A DNA stretch of 64,000 bases from Paenibacillus alvei DSM 29 (GTDB lineage Bacteria; Bacillota; Bacilli; Paenibacillales; Paenibacillaceae): the NCBI RefSeq assembly GCF_000293805.1, contig NZ_AMBZ01000001.1, positions 331,001-395,000 of the forward strand. Direction: 5' to 3'. The notes under the pieces were generated by a model. It saw only the letters and a list, made by a program, of their open reading frames with translations. It had not been told where the DNA came from and ran no database searches. The translations under genes and the position numbers were made by a program. Each line of letters opens with the position of its first letter. The first letter of the stretch is position 1. Positions 51,592-61,558 of the stretch are shown here, piece by piece.

Positions 51592-52542
51592 AACTTTCAG
51601 GAAAATAGAAGTATTCTCATTTACAACACGATACGTTCCATCCGTATTTATTTTCAAAAATAGGATCGACTCATCACCGTATTGCAAAGGAGTTGTATCA
51701 TCGGAAACAACAATGGCTTCCCCGTCGCTTCCGCCCATTTGGGTTACATGAATGAACGTGTTTTTGATAGCGGCGTCCCCTTTTAATACATTCGATACTT
51801 GAACGACTGATACCGTTCGATACGTTTCTGGTGCGCTATTTGCAGCTTTCTTCACGTCATTCGCTTGAACAATTTGCCCCTCGACAATCAGATCCGCATC
51901 GCTGGCTAATGCTTCGTAACTTTTATACCCATAGGCCCAGCTCACGTCGAAATGAACAACAGGAATGAAAGGATTGGCTTGGGACAATGCTTTCATCTCC
52001 CCATACTTCTTTTTAATCGTTTCTTTATCGGCAGAGGTCGGCGATGTATTCGTTCTCGCAAGCGAACCGTCAGACCAGAAGGTATTGGATCTCATTACAG
52101 AGGACTCATTATCATTATGTGCCAGCCCTAATGCATGACCTAATTCATGCGTCGCAATCCCCTCAACGATCGATGACGTGTATCGAGTTTGGCTCGTGTA
52201 ATACTCATTCACCCAAGCGCGCGTTTTTGTGGCAATTCCATTGGCGTATGTCGTATAGCAAATGCCGTCCCAATCATTGTCTTTCGTTGGCGAAACCTTT
52301 TTATTCCCTGTCCGAAAATCAAATTTCGTTCCTTTTCCCATCGATACGCTTCCCGTCCCATTCCATCGACTGGCGCCCGTGTTCCAGATCCCCTCGTAAA
52401 AAGAATTCGATCCATCGTTGTAATACTGAATATGATTTGAATTAAACTTCCATGGGTTTTCCGGCGTTGCTGCATGTACAGTTCCAGCAAATGCAAAAAT
52501 GAGGGTTAAAGAAAAAGCTGCCTTTGCAAATCTCTTTTTCAT
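51484..52542 (-). CDS. Secreted matrixin-type zinc metalloprotease
   Basis: About 352 residues. A signal peptide (FAKAAFSLTLIFAFAGTVHA) is followed by a peptidase domain with the zinc motif ATHELGHALGLAHND (HExxHxxGxxH) near residue 130 and the Met-turn residue in SSVMRSNTFW, as in M10 matrixins. The remaining 170 residues form a separate C-terminal domain (ASDADLIVEGQIVQANDVKK, VSVVQVSNVLKGDAAIKNTF) of unknown role. GGGAGG before ATG 52542 sets the start. It likely degrades host or environmental proteins outside the cell. Its 3' end overlaps the convergent lipoprotein frame. Confidence 0.85.
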   Translation of the reverse strand: MKKRFAKAAFSLTLIFAFAGTVHAATPENPWKFNSNHIQYYNDGSNSFYEGIWNTGASRWNGTGSVSMGKGTKFDFRTGNKKVSPTKDNDWDGICYTTYANGIATKTRAWVNEYYTSQTRYTSSIVEGIATHELGHALGLAHNDNESSVMRSNTFWSDGSLARTNTSPTSADKETIKKKYGEMKALSQANPFIPVVHFDVSWAYGYKSYEALASDADLIVEGQIVQANDVKKAANSAPETYRTVSVVQVSNVLKGDAAIKNTFIHVTQMGGSDGEAIVVSDDTTPLQYGDESILFLKINTDGTYRVVNENTSIFLKVSVQNLQEGNENVPAVYQNQKSKVLISKDELLKKMN

Positions 52543-52674
52543 TTCCAATCCTCCCGCATCTGATTTAGAAAGCAATTCACTTTCTAAGCTGCAAATCATT
52601 TTCATGCAATCCGATTAATATATATATGCCTTTACCGATCAATATTTCATTTCATCCTATATTTTTCGTGCAGC

Positions 52675-52724
52675 AAAAAAGACACACCGACCGCAACCCT
52701 ACTAAGCTTGATCCTGTGTGTCTC
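52675..52724 (-). terminator. Terminator of the glycosyltransferase gene
   Basis: Minus-strand GACACACA pairs with the GGTGTGTC arm and is followed by a T6 run. Confidence 0.75.
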
Positions 52725-52738
52725 TTTCTTATGTTCGG

Positions 52739-53695
52739 TTATTTCTTATTCGTGTGATCTACGATTCCAATTGGAGACTTCAGCGCTGCTTGACGCTCTG
52801 CCTCTGTCATCCAGCCGAGATCCGTCATGCGCTTCAATACAACATACTGCCGCTGGAGAGCCAGCTTCATATTCTTCGCTGGGGAATAGCGCTCCGGTGC
52901 CTTGAGTAATCCAACGAGAATGGCTGCTTCTGCCTTGTTAATCGTAGGGAGGTCACCATTCACTCGGGTTGTTTTGCCGAAATAATAACGTGCTGCATTC
53001 TCGATCCCGTATTGTCCATGTCCGAAATATACTTTATTCAAGTACATTTCTAGAATCTCTTGCTTGCTATAATTCAACTCCAGATTGGCTGCTATCGTCA
53101 TCTCCTTCATTTTGCGGGAAAATGTCTTATCATGCGTTAAGAACAGGTTGCGCGCCAACTGCATCGAAATCGTGCTGCCTCCCTGTGCCTTCTGCTGCTT
53201 CGTCACATTAATCCAGACCGACCGTGCCAGTCCGATCGGATCGATGCCAGGATGCAGCTTGAAGCGATGATCCTCAATGGCCATTAGCTCTTGTGGAATA
53301 AAGGGGGCCATATGGTCGAGCTGAACCATGCGCTGTCCATTGGCCGTTGTTGCTTCCAATGCAATTTGCTCACGGAACGTGGTGAGCTTGCCTTGATCGA
53401 TCCATACTGTGCCTGTTGCCGCCATTCCAACCCATCCGATAATCGGAGTAAGAATTGCAACGAGCAAGCTATATATGACCCAACGCTTCCACTTCATTCC
53501 CTGTGGCGTATGGGCAGGTTGTGCGATTGTCTCAGATTGTTCATGCAGCATAGTGGATTCTTTCTTATTAGGAAAATGAATACGAGGCTTATCTTGCATC
53601 ACATTCGGTATCTTGCGATGTGCAGTTGTCTCCTGAACAGGAAGAGGCATAAATACCGATGCGTGAACCAGATGTCCTTTTCTTTGTTTTTTCAT
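52739..53695 (-). CDS. Monofunctional peptidoglycan glycosyltransferase (GT51)
   Basis: About 318 residues from ATG 53695, chosen because GGGGAGG lies just upstream; the longer frame to 54157 would cross two tRNA genes. A basic cytoplasmic tail and one transmembrane helix (WVIYSLLVAILTPIIGWVGM) precede a GT51 domain with all motifs: IEDHRFKLHPGIDPIGLARS (catalytic Glu), QGGSTISMQLARNLFLTHDK, EILEMYLNKVYFGHGQYGIE and AAILVGLLKAPERYSP. No transpeptidase domain follows. It polymerises lipid II at the outer face of the membrane. Confidence 0.92.
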   Translation of the reverse strand: MKKQRKGHLVHASVFMPLPVQETTAHRKIPNVMQDKPRIHFPNKKESTMLHEQSETIAQPAHTPQGMKWKRWVIYSLLVAILTPIIGWVGMAATGTVWIDQGKLTTFREQIALEATTANGQRMVQLDHMAPFIPQELMAIEDHRFKLHPGIDPIGLARSVWINVTKQQKAQGGSTISMQLARNLFLTHDKTFSRKMKEMTIAANLELNYSKQEILEMYLNKVYFGHGQYGIENAARYYFGKTTRVNGDLPTINKAEAAILVGLLKAPERYSPAKNMKLALQRQYVVLKRMTDLGWMTEAERQAALKSPIGIVDHTNKK

Positions 53696-53914
53696 TCGTA
53701 ACCGCCTCCCCTTCTTATATGTAAGAGCTATTTTCAGATTTGAAACACAACCCTTACGTATAGTGTATACGTTGACCGCATGCCATGACATCGAATTGAC
53801 TTGCAGCCAGCTTACAATGATGAAAGAAAAGAGTGAAAGTAAAACAGAAAACGCCTTATCTATGAAATAGAAGACGAACGAGTTACGAGAAATGTTGTTG
53901 GTATATTTTTCTTG

Positions 53915-53944
53915 TTGCAAAATGATATGAATGTATGCTAAATT
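53915..53944 (+). promoter_or_regulatory. Possible tRNA promoter
   Basis: TTGCAA at 53915-53920 and TAAATT at 53939-53944, 18 bp apart, 25 bp before tRNA-His. Confidence 0.5.
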
Positions 53945-53968
53945 AAGGTTCTGTTGAGCAAATAATAT

Positions 53969-54045
53969 GGCGGTCGTGGCGAAGTGGTTAACGCATCGGA
54001 TTGTGGCTCCGACACTCGAGGGTTCGATTCCCTTCGATCGCCCCA
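53969..54045 (+). tRNA. tRNA-His (GTG)
   Basis: Cloverleaf with acceptor GCGGTCG/CGATCGC, the extra 5' G at 53969 opposite C73, anticodon GTG in ATTGTGGCT, T-loop GGTTCGATTCC and an encoded CCA. Confidence 0.95.
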
Positions 54046-54053
54046 TATCATTT

Positions 54054-54135
54054 GCCGATGTGGTGGAATTGGCAGACACGCCGCACTCAAAATGCGGTGC
54101 CGAGAGGCTTGCCGGTTCGAGTCCGGCCATCGGTA
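54054..54135 (+). tRNA. tRNA-Leu (CAA)
   Basis: Acceptor GCCGATG/CATCGGT, anticodon stem CCGCA/TGCGG around CTCAAAA (anticodon CAA), long variable arm (TGCCGAGAGGCTT) and T-loop GGTTCGAGTCC. CCA is not encoded. It lies 8 bp after tRNA-His. Confidence 0.95.
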
Positions 54136-54141
54136 TACGAC

Positions 54142-54188
54142 AAAAAAGAGTTATCAAATTGCGTTAAGCGATTTGATAACTCTTTTTT
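54142..54188. terminator. Terminator, copy 1 of a dispersed GAGTTATCAAAT hairpin
   Basis: AAAAGAGTTATCAAAT pairs with ATTTGATAACTCTTTT, with A and T runs on both sides; it ends the tRNA unit and the convergent gene. Related hairpins occur at 55338, 60512 and 61755. Confidence 0.85.
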
Positions 54189-54201
54189 ATACACATTCAC
54201 T

Positions 54202-55208
54202 TCATTTTTCTATTAGCATTCTCAACCCGGAAAACATGTACACTACGTTTTTATCGTCATCCAATGCAACTGACATTTTTGTCTCTTTATTTTGAACGAA
54301 ACGGAAATCACGTGCTGATTTATCCCATTTCACTTCAAGTCCCTGAATGTCCATATGGAACAATTTTTTGGCAATCGGCGCAGCTATTTCTTTCACTTCT
54401 TTTTCTGTTACTGCCTTGTCTGCTTGTTTTCGCGCAACGTCATATACATACTCTATCTTTCCTGTTTTTGCTTCAACAGCCAGAGTAATATGATCACCTT
54501 TGAGCTTCCACGTATCACTTTTGGTGACTTTGATGCCACCATAATAACCAAGCTCGGCTTTCTTTACCTCAAATTCCTGATCTAAAGCTGTTTTCACTGC
54601 ATCCGCTGCCGTTTTAAGTAATTTCGGTTCTAGCTCGTTCTTGTCTACCTGGATAACGGCTGCACCAATATAATTTTTATTCTTTGATTGCTCCTGTGGA
54701 TATTTTATCCAAGAAATCACGAAGTCTTTTCCCTCTAGCAAATAAAGGGTACTGTAAACCTTCCCCTTGTCATAGCTCTGAGTGATTTGAACCTCTTTAT
54801 GAAATGCATAGGCTTTCTTGGCGTACATCCCTTTCAACTTGTTCAGCAATTCCTTTTGATCATCCTTGCTCACTTTATCAAGAGATTGAATCCCCTTAAT
54901 ATTGATCAGTTCCCCTGTACCTGGTTTAAAATTTACTTCGTATAATTCGTCTGCCGAAGGAACCGTCGCCAGATCAAATAGATGTTTAAAGGCATTCTCG
55001 AACTTCAACTTTATTTCTTTCCCTGCAAATTGATTCACGGCCTTTTGCAGATTGGCAGCAACCTTTTTATCAATTTGAACACTGTTGCTTGATGCTTGTT
55101 CTTGCTTCTTTCCTCCTGCTGCTTCGGCTCCTGCAAAGGCCGGACCCGCAAGTGTAACGAACATACTGGATACGATCATAGATGCTAGAATTGCTTTTTT
55201 ATATTCAT
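54202..55208 (-). pseudogene. Secreted-protein paralog 1, frameshifted in its signal peptide
   Basis: The 325-codon frame (54202-55179) starts in mid signal peptide. With the normal RBS (AGGAGGAAATAAA) and ATG at 55208, one base is missing (AATATAAAAAAGC versus AACATGAAAAAAGC in paralogs), which shifts the frame after three codons. The rest is intact: a Lys-rich mature protein with FAGKEIKLKFENAFKHLF, YVYDVARKQADKAVTEKEVK and a C-terminal LEVKWDKSARDFRFVQNK repeat-like module resembling YcdB/YcdC or PepSY-type domains. The ATG at 55179 might still allow expression without a full signal peptide. Function unknown. Confidence 0.65.
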
Positions 55209-55337
55209 TTTATTTCCTCCTATGTATGATTGTATGGATATTTCCTTCTATACTAACACGTAAATCCCAATATTTTACTTAACTTTCTATGAATATAATT
55301 TAAGAAAAAAATCAAAAACTAAATGCGAATATCCAAA

Positions 55338-55384
55338 TTTAAAAGAGTTATCAAATTGCGCTATGCAATTCAACAACTCTTTCA
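55338..55384. terminator. Hairpin copy 2, GAGTTATCAAATTG family
   Basis: AAAAGAGTTATCAAATTGCG pairs imperfectly with the complementary CAATTCAACAACTCTTT just after the paralog 2 stop. Confidence 0.65.
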
Positions 55385-55402
55385 TATTCAAACCTGCCCT
55401 AT

Positions 55403-56383
55403 TCAGAACCCACTTAATGCTCTGACACCTGATGTTAAGAACACTATGTTCTTATTAGCGTCAAGTGCTACTCTCAATACGGGTTGTTTGTCTTTAATGA
55501 AGTAGTAATTTTTAAAGGTGCTGTCCCACTTTACTTCTAAATCCGAAATGTCCATATTGAATAATTCCTTGGCAAGCGGAGCAACCGATTCTTTTGCATC
55601 CTTTTCCGTAATACCCTTGTTAGTCGTTACCGCTTTACGTGTTTTATGAAATACGTTAGTGACCTTTCCCTCCTCCATTTCAAGCGATACGTCCTTATCT
55701 TCAAGTGTCCATGTAAAGCGTCTTAGATTAGCGGATGTAACTTCCAAATCATGATTGAATACCGTTTTTATTGATCCGATTGCCGTTTCCAACAACTTCG
55801 GATCGAGCTCTTCCTTGGTGAACTTTATTGTAAATGCACTAACTTCATTTTTTGGCATTTTAGGAGTATTCTCTTTGAAGAAATATACCTCGAAGTCTTT
55901 CCCTGTCAACTGATACGACAAAGGCACACCTAGCTTTTCTTTTTTACCATCATAGTCTCGCATCATGATCACTTCTTTATTGAAAACATAATTTTTATTT
56001 GCATATGCTTTTTTTAACACTTTCAAGATCTTCTCCTGATCCTCTTTACTGATTGTATCGATTGTGACCTTTTCATCAACCTGCCATATACCACCACTTT
56101 CAACATTAAAGCGAACAGCATATTTTCCGTCTACGGATTCAACCTTTGCACTCATAGATAATTCTATCTTCTCGCCGAAATTTTTCAGCTTGATCTCTTT
56201 CCCCGCATATACTTTGATAGCTTTTTGCAGCTTGGCGGCCAGCTTCTGATCGATTTGAACCTTCTTGTTATCCGTTTGCTTCTGTTCTTGCGCAGCCTCA
56301 GCCCCTGCTGGAATCGGGCCTGCCACGGCAACCAACATACTGGATACGATCATAGACGCTAGAAATGCTTTTTTTAGATTCAT
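55403..56383 (-). CDS. Secreted-protein paralog 2, intact
   Basis: About 326 residues from ATG 56383 (GTGGGAGG upstream). Signal peptide (AFLASMIVSSMLVAVAGPIP, cleavage probably after GAEA), then a Lys/Glu-rich mature protein with two similar modules: KIELSMSAKVESVDGKYAVR and SLEMEEGKVTNVFHKTRKAV followed by DISDLEVKWDSTFKNYYFIK. The modules resemble YcdB/YcdC-type repeats of paenibacillus exported proteins. About 75 percent identical by eye to paralog 4 (60575-61558). Function unknown; tandem amplification suggests variable surface or secreted antigens or inhibitors. Confidence 0.78.
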   Translation of the reverse strand: MNLKKAFLASMIVSSMLVAVAGPIPAGAEAAQEQKQTDNKKVQIDQKLAAKLQKAIKVYAGKEIKLKNFGEKIELSMSAKVESVDGKYAVRFNVESGGIWQVDEKVTIDTISKEDQEKILKVLKKAYANKNYVFNKEVIMMRDYDGKKEKLGVPLSYQLTGKDFEVYFFKENTPKMPKNEVSAFTIKFTKEELDPKLLETAIGSIKTVFNHDLEVTSANLRRFTWTLEDKDVSLEMEEGKVTNVFHKTRKAVTTNKGITEKDAKESVAPLAKELFNMDISDLEVKWDSTFKNYYFIKDKQPVLRVALDANKNIVFLTSGVRALSGF

Positions 56384-56468
56384 TTTATATCCTCCCACTT
56401 ATTAATATATGAGTACTCTCTTCATGCTTACATTGACAATTAGATTCAACTTAATTCGCTTATTGCCC

Positions 56469-57860
56469 CTACTTGGTTTCCCGCAATCGCTCTAACATTT
56501 CTTGCCCCTTGATCTGAAGCTCGGCAACTGCATCGTCCAGCGTTTTCTCTTTATCAATTAATGATTTCAGCGCATTCGACAATAACGAATCGAATTCAGC
56601 TTGGAAACCCGGTGGAATGCTTTTTATCTGACACACTGCTAGCTTGCATTGGCTTCAGGAGGTAAAAAGCATCCGTTTCCCGCCCTCTAAAATCCTTGAA
56701 GTTGTCTGATCGCGTAGGCAGCTTAGCGTATACTGCCTTCCCAGCAACCTGCGCCATTTCCGGTCCATTCACGAATTTGACGAATTCCCAAGCTGCCCGC
56801 TTGTTCGGAGAATCCGCAGATATGGCATAGATCTCCGACAATTTCACGTAAGCCGATTCATCAGGCTTTGCAGGATTAACCGGTGCGGCTGCGATGCCCC
56901 AGTCGATCTCCGGTGTCTTCGAGTAATATGTAATATCCCGCAAGAAGAAAGCAAACCACGGCGCCTGAATCGTCATTGCCGCTTGGCCCATGTAGAACAA
57001 TTCGTTCGATCGGCTATACTGTTTCAAATCTCCGGTATATTCGTATCCTTCGAGTTGCTCGCCCTCCTCCAACGGGGGAGGAGCATAGGCCGCTTTATTG
57101 CGGACGGAATTCGTCGCCATCTTTATTGCTTCCTTCCAACCATCTGAATCTATCAACAGCTTGCCTGATTTCGCATCAACCAGTTTAAGTGCCGATGCTG
57201 CGGCGATATCGTACATCAAACTTGCTGCCCCTCTCGTCTGATACAATCCGTACACTTGCTTTTTTCCCGAATCGACGCTCGAAAATCTCTCTGCTAAATC
57301 AAGGAGCTCCTTCCATGTCATTTTCCCGTTTGGCGGCTCGATTTGATGCTTCTTGAACAAGTTGCTATTATAATAGATGACATTCGTTTCGAAGGAAGGA
57401 GTAAGCTCGTACAGCTTCCCATTCCCTTTTGCCCGCAGCCTGTCGATAAGACCAGGCATAAATCCGTCCAACTTGTATTGATCCTGGTTGATGGCCGGCT
57501 CTATGTCATACAACCTTCCTTCTTGAGCAAAGGCTTCGAACATGCTTTCATTCAAAAACAGCACATCCGGCTTAACTTTATCGAGCAGCTTTTTCTTTTC
57601 ATCAATCAAATTGAATGCCTCGTTTTTTCGGCTTCGTCGAACAATTCTGCTTCACTGATAACCTCAATATCGATGTCGGGATTCATCATCTTAAAGAAGT
57701 TCCCGTAGTCACTATAAAATCGATCTTCATCTTGATAGACGACCCTGATCTTCCCCTTGCCATCCTTTAATGGCGCAAGCTCTGACCGTTCTCCGAAGCA
57801 GCCGCTTAAGAGAGACATGATCGTCAGCAGCATAATGACGGTCTTCCCATTCTTCAACAC
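56469..57860 (-). pseudogene. Orphan ABC solute-binding lipoprotein, broken copy
   Basis: Three frames make up one family-1 solute-binding protein homologous to the intact copy at 57875-59200. The N-terminus with lipobox LLSGC ends at a frameshift near 57606 in an A-rich stretch; the middle (GRLYDIEPAINQDQYKLDGF, FVKFVNGPEMAQVAGKAVY) runs to a second frameshift near 56610; the C-terminus (FQAEFDSLLSNALKSLIDKE) ends with TAG at 56469. No permease or ATPase genes lie nearby. Confidence 0.82.
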
Positions 57861-57874
57861 GTACTACACTCTCC

Positions 57875-59200
57875 CTATTTTCCCTCATCCTTGTTTGCAG
57901 ATTCTCGCGCTTTCAAGAGCAGTTCCTGCGCTTTTACCTCCAACGCGGCAGTTGCTTCATCAACTGATTTCTCGTTCGCGACGACGGCTAACAGCTCCTC
58001 ACGAAGCGGTTTATAAAATAACCTGAAGAACTCGAATGGAAGACTTTCATAAAGGCTGCTCTCCTGCCTGATCTTCGGCATATAAAATGCATCCGTACTT
58101 CTGCCCTTGATATCCTTCATATAACCGTTACGTGAAGGAAGCTTGCCTTCCAGTGTTCGCGAACGGGCCTGCGCCATCTCCGCGCCATTCACGAATTTGA
58201 CGAATTCCCAGGCTGCCCGCTTGTTGGCTGAGTCGGCCGCAATTGCATAGATGGGAGCAAAACTAATGGATGAAGAATCCATCGCAGGATCTACCGGAGC
58301 CGTAACTACATCCCAATCTTGCTTGGTTAATACAAGCTCCCGAGTTTTGTAAGCGCTACCTATCGTCATAGCAGTTTGATCTCTAAGTTTTTGAGAGTAA
58401 ATTTGGCCTTCAGGATGCAAAAATACAGATTTGCTGCGTACAGCATCCGTTACCTGCTTGATTGCTTTTTTCCAGCCATCTGAGTTCAGAAGCACCTTCT
58501 CTCCCTTCGGGTCGAGCAGCTTCAATCCGGAGGAATCGGCAATTTTGTACAAAATGGCTCCTATATTCCCATACCATTCATAGAACCCGTACACCTTATT
58601 GTCTCCGCTTCCGATATTGGCAAATCTCGCTGACAAATCAAACATTTCCTGCCAGGTCATATTGTTCTTCGGCGGTTCGATTTGATGCTCCTTGAACAAC
58701 GCTGCGTTATAGTACAAAACTTCCCTATCCACATAAGGAGCAAGCCCATATAGCTTGCCGTTGCCTAAGCTTTTGATTCTGTCGATCAGCCCTGGCAAAT
58801 AGCCCTTCATATCATAGTCGTCCTGCCGGATCATTTCTTCCAACTCGTATAATCTGCCAGCTTCAGCAAATGATTGAAACGTTCTCGCATCACCCAGCTT
58901 TATTACGTCCGCGCCGGAGTTCTCCAACAGCTTCTTTATTTCCGCATCCCAATCCTCTGCACGAATCGTTTTCCCGAGATTTAGAAGCACCTGACTCTCG
59001 GGGATAACCTCGACCTCAATCTGCGGATATTTCATATGGAAATACTTTCCGTAGTCGTGGTAAAAGGCTTCCTCATCCTGATAGATCACCTTGATTTTGC
59101 TTGGCTGCAAAGGCTCCAGCACTTCCTTCTTGCCAAAGCAGCCGCTCATTAAGGAAACGATCATTAGCAGCAAAATCACAATTTTCCATCTGTTATGCAT
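57875..59200 (-). CDS. ABC transporter solute-binding lipoprotein (orphan)
   Basis: About 441 residues from ATG 59200 (GAGGGAGC upstream; the frame is open to a TTG at 59224). A lipoprotein signal ends in LMSGC. The mature part has the sugar-type family 1 fold: ALFKEHQIEPPKNNMTWQEM, VYGFYEWYGNIGAILYKIAD and AIAADSANKRAAWEFVKFVN with the following GAEMAQARS are typical of carbohydrate binders. It stands without permease or ATPase genes and next to a broken duplicate, so it may serve a shared transporter or a non-transport sensing role. Ligand unknown. Confidence 0.85.
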   Translation of the reverse strand: MHNRWKIVILLLMIVSLMSGCFGKKEVLEPLQPSKIKVIYQDEEAFYHDYGKYFHMKYPQIEVEVIPESQVLLNLGKTIRAEDWDAEIKKLLENSGADVIKLGDARTFQSFAEAGRLYELEEMIRQDDYDMKGYLPGLIDRIKSLGNGKLYGLAPYVDREVLYYNAALFKEHQIEPPKNNMTWQEMFDLSARFANIGSGDNKVYGFYEWYGNIGAILYKIADSSGLKLLDPKGEKVLLNSDGWKKAIKQVTDAVRSKSVFLHPEGQIYSQKLRDQTAMTIGSAYKTRELVLTKQDWDVVTAPVDPAMDSSSISFAPIYAIAADSANKRAAWEFVKFVNGAEMAQARSRTLEGKLPSRNGYMKDIKGRSTDAFYMPKIRQESSLYESLPFEFFRLFYKPLREELLAVVANEKSVDEATAALEVKAQELLLKARESANKDEGK

Positions 59201-59275
59201 ATTTCTAGCTCCCTCTTTGTTCAAGCTCAGTTTGCAATGACCCCTGTAATTCTTTTAGTTGAAAACTCAAGGATA

Positions 59276-59435
59276 AAAAGCTTACGAAGCATCTTTTATG
59301 GCTTTTTCTCAGATCTCCGTAAGCTTTTATGAGTACCTCTTGCCCCTGTATCTCCTGCGCGGCTACCGCTTCGTTCACTGACTTCTAGTTATCGATAACG
59401 GCTCGCAGTTCTTCCAGCAGCGGCTTTCATTGGAG
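59276..59435 (-). pseudogene. 3' fragment of a third solute-binding protein copy
   Basis: Minus strand reads KPLLEELRAVIDN, a stop, then KSVNEAVAAQEIQGQEVLI, matching the C-terminus of the intact copy (KPLREELLAVVANEKSVDEA). It is followed by an AAAAGCTTACG/CGTAAGCTTTT hairpin at 59276-59329. Confidence 0.6.
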
Positions 59436-59459
59436 CACATGTTTTTAGTCTAATAACGT

Positions 59460-60450
59460 CTAATTTCCAACTATTAACCTTGAGCCGCTCGATATGATGT
59501 ACACTGGTTTCTTATCAACATCCAACGCTGCTTTCAATATCGTTTTTTATCTTTAACAAAGTAATAATCTTTAAACAGGTTGTCCCACTTCACTTCATAT
59601 CCCGAAATATCGATATTAAATAATTCCTTGGCAAGCGGACCGATCACTTCCTTTGCATCTTTTTCCGTAACCTCTTGGTCGGTCGTTACCTTTTTCCTTG
59701 TATTATGATACACATTCAGGATCTTTCCGTTTTTTTGTCTATCTCAAGCGATACATCGTTATCCTTAAGTAATAACATTTGAACCTTGTCCCCAATAGAA
59801 TGAAGTTGGGCATCTGTTATTTCAAAATCATGATCAAATGCCGTTTTTATCGCTTTTGCTGCCATTTCCAACGATTTCGAATCAATATCCTCCTTGGCAA
59901 GCTTTATTACAACTCTACTCACAAATTCCGCCTTACCCCATACTTCCCAATTTGCTTCAAAGTCCTTCCCTGTCAACTGGTACGAAAAATAATCATCTTT
60001 TAGTTTTTCATTTTTACCATCGTAAAGGCGACGCAGAACTACTTCTTTATCAAGAACGTATGTTTTCTTCGCGTATGCTCCTTTCAGCGCTTTCAGGATC
60101 TTCTCCTGAGCCGCTTTACTGATTTTATCGAGTGGAATCGTTCCGTTTACCCCCGATACTGCACCTTTTTTATAATCGAAGCGAACGACATACTTTCCAT
60201 CAAGCGATTTAACCTGTGCCTCTGTATTAAATGTAGACTCGGCAGCGTCCTGCAACTTTACCTCTTTCCCCGCAAATTGCTTTACCGCTTTTTGCAGCTT
60301 GGCGGCCATCGTTTTATCGATCAGAATCTTCTTATTATCCGTTTGCTTCTGCTCTTGCGCAGCCTCAGCTCCTGCAGGAATTGGGCCTGCCACGGCAACT
60401 AACACACTGGATACGATCATAGTTGCTAGAATTGCTTTTTTCATATTCAT
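59460..60450 (-). pseudogene. Secreted-protein paralog 3, two frameshifts
   Basis: From ATG 60450 the protein matches paralogs 2 and 4 through its signal peptide and first module (QFAGKEVKLQDAAESTFNTE). A frameshift in the A7 run near 59732 ends the frame early; the next frame gives GKILNVYHNTRKKVTTDQEV through YEVKWDNLFKDYYFVK, and a second shift in an A6 run near 59545 leads to ILKAALDVDKKPVYIISSGS and a TAG at 59460. Both lesions are in homopolymers. Confidence 0.8.
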
Positions 60451-60511
60451 TTTATTTTCTCCTATGTATTCATTTAATAATAAAATCAAAAACGAAATGC
60501 CAATATCCAAA

Positions 60512-60556
60512 AGTAAAGAGTTATCCAATTTCGTCATGAATTTAATAACTCTATTA
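60512..60556. terminator. Hairpin copy 3, AGAGTTATC family
   Basis: AAAGAGTTATCCAAT pairs imperfectly with ATTTAATAACTCTAT downstream of paralog 4. Confidence 0.5.
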
Positions 60557-60574
60557 TATTCAAACCTGTCTTAT

Positions 60575-61558
60575 TCAGAATCCGTATAATGCTCCGACAC
60601 CTGCTATTATGGACACTACGTTCTTATCGGCGTCCAGTGCTGCCCTCAGAACCGGTTTTTTGTCTTTAATGAAGTAGTAATTTTCAAATGAGCTGCCCCA
60701 CTTCACTTCTAATCCGGTAATGTCCATATTGAATAATTCCTTGGCAAGCGGAGCAACCACGTCTTTAGCCTCTTTTTCCGTCATTTTTTTGTTAGTCGTT
60801 ACCGCTTTGCGCGTTTTATGAAATACGTTTGTGAGCTCTCCCCTCTCAATTTCAATCAATGCATCCTTATCCTCAAGTATCCATCTAAAACCATTTATTA
60901 GTTTAGCGTCTGTAACTTCAAAATCATGATTGAATGCCGTTTTTGTCGCTTTTGCTGCCGTTTCCAGGAGTTTCGGATCAAGCTCTTCCTTGGTAAACTG
61001 TATCTTAAAACCACCAACAGTACCTGTTAGCTCTTTAGTGGAATTTTCCTTTAAAAAGGAAACATCAAAGTCTTTCCCTGTCAACGTATACGATAAATTC
61101 ACACCTAATTTTTCTTTTTCACCATCATATCCTCGATGCATGATCACTTCTTTATTAAAGGCATATGATTTATTTTCATATGCTTTTTTTAACACTTTCA
61201 AGATTCCCCCCTGATCCTCTTTACTGATTTTTTCGATTGTAACCTTTTCATCAATCCCCCATATTTTACCGCCTTCAATGTTAAAACGGATAGCGTATTT
61301 TCCGTCTACGGATTCAACCTTTGCACTCGGAGATAATTCTATCTTCTCGCCGACTTTCTTCAGCTTGATCTCTTCCCCTGTATATACTTTGATTGCTTTT
61401 TGCAGCTTGGCGGCCAGCTTCTGGTCGATTTGAACCTTCTTATTGTCCGTTTGCTTCTGCTCTTGCGCAGCTTCGGCTCCTGCAGGAATCGGGCCTGCCA
61501 CGGCAACTAACACACTGGATACGATCATAGACGCTAGAATTGCTTTTTTCATGTTCAT
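60575..61558 (-). CDS. Secreted-protein paralog 4, intact
   Basis: A 327-residue protein with RBS AGGAGG and ATG at 61558. Signal peptide KKAILASMIVSSVLVAVAGP, then a mature region very close to paralog 2: KAIKVYTGEEIKLKKVGEKI, EKISKEDQGGILKVLKKAYE, KAVTTNKKMTEKEAKDVVAP, DITGLEVKWGSSFENYYFIK. It shares the YcdB/YcdC- or PepSY-like modules of the family. It is the rightmost copy and has an undamaged frame, so it may be the source of the others. No enzymatic motif is visible. Confidence 0.8.
   Translation of the reverse strand: MNMKKAILASMIVSSVLVAVAGPIPAGAEAAQEQKQTDNKKVQIDQKLAAKLQKAIKVYTGEEIKLKKVGEKIELSPSAKVESVDGKYAIRFNIEGGKIWGIDEKVTIEKISKEDQGGILKVLKKAYENKSYAFNKEVIMHRGYDGEKEKLGVNLSYTLTGKDFDVSFLKENSTKELTGTVGGFKIQFTKEELDPKLLETAAKATKTAFNHDFEVTDAKLINGFRWILEDKDALIEIERGELTNVFHKTRKAVTTNKKMTEKEAKDVVAPLAKELFNMDITGLEVKWGSSFENYYFIKDKKPVLRAALDADKNVVSIIAGVGALYGF

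Noticed and set aside
53696..54157. N-terminal 154-codon extension of the glycosyltransferase frame
   Set aside because: It runs across the tRNA-His and tRNA-Leu genes on the other strand and a good RBS marks the ATG at 53695.
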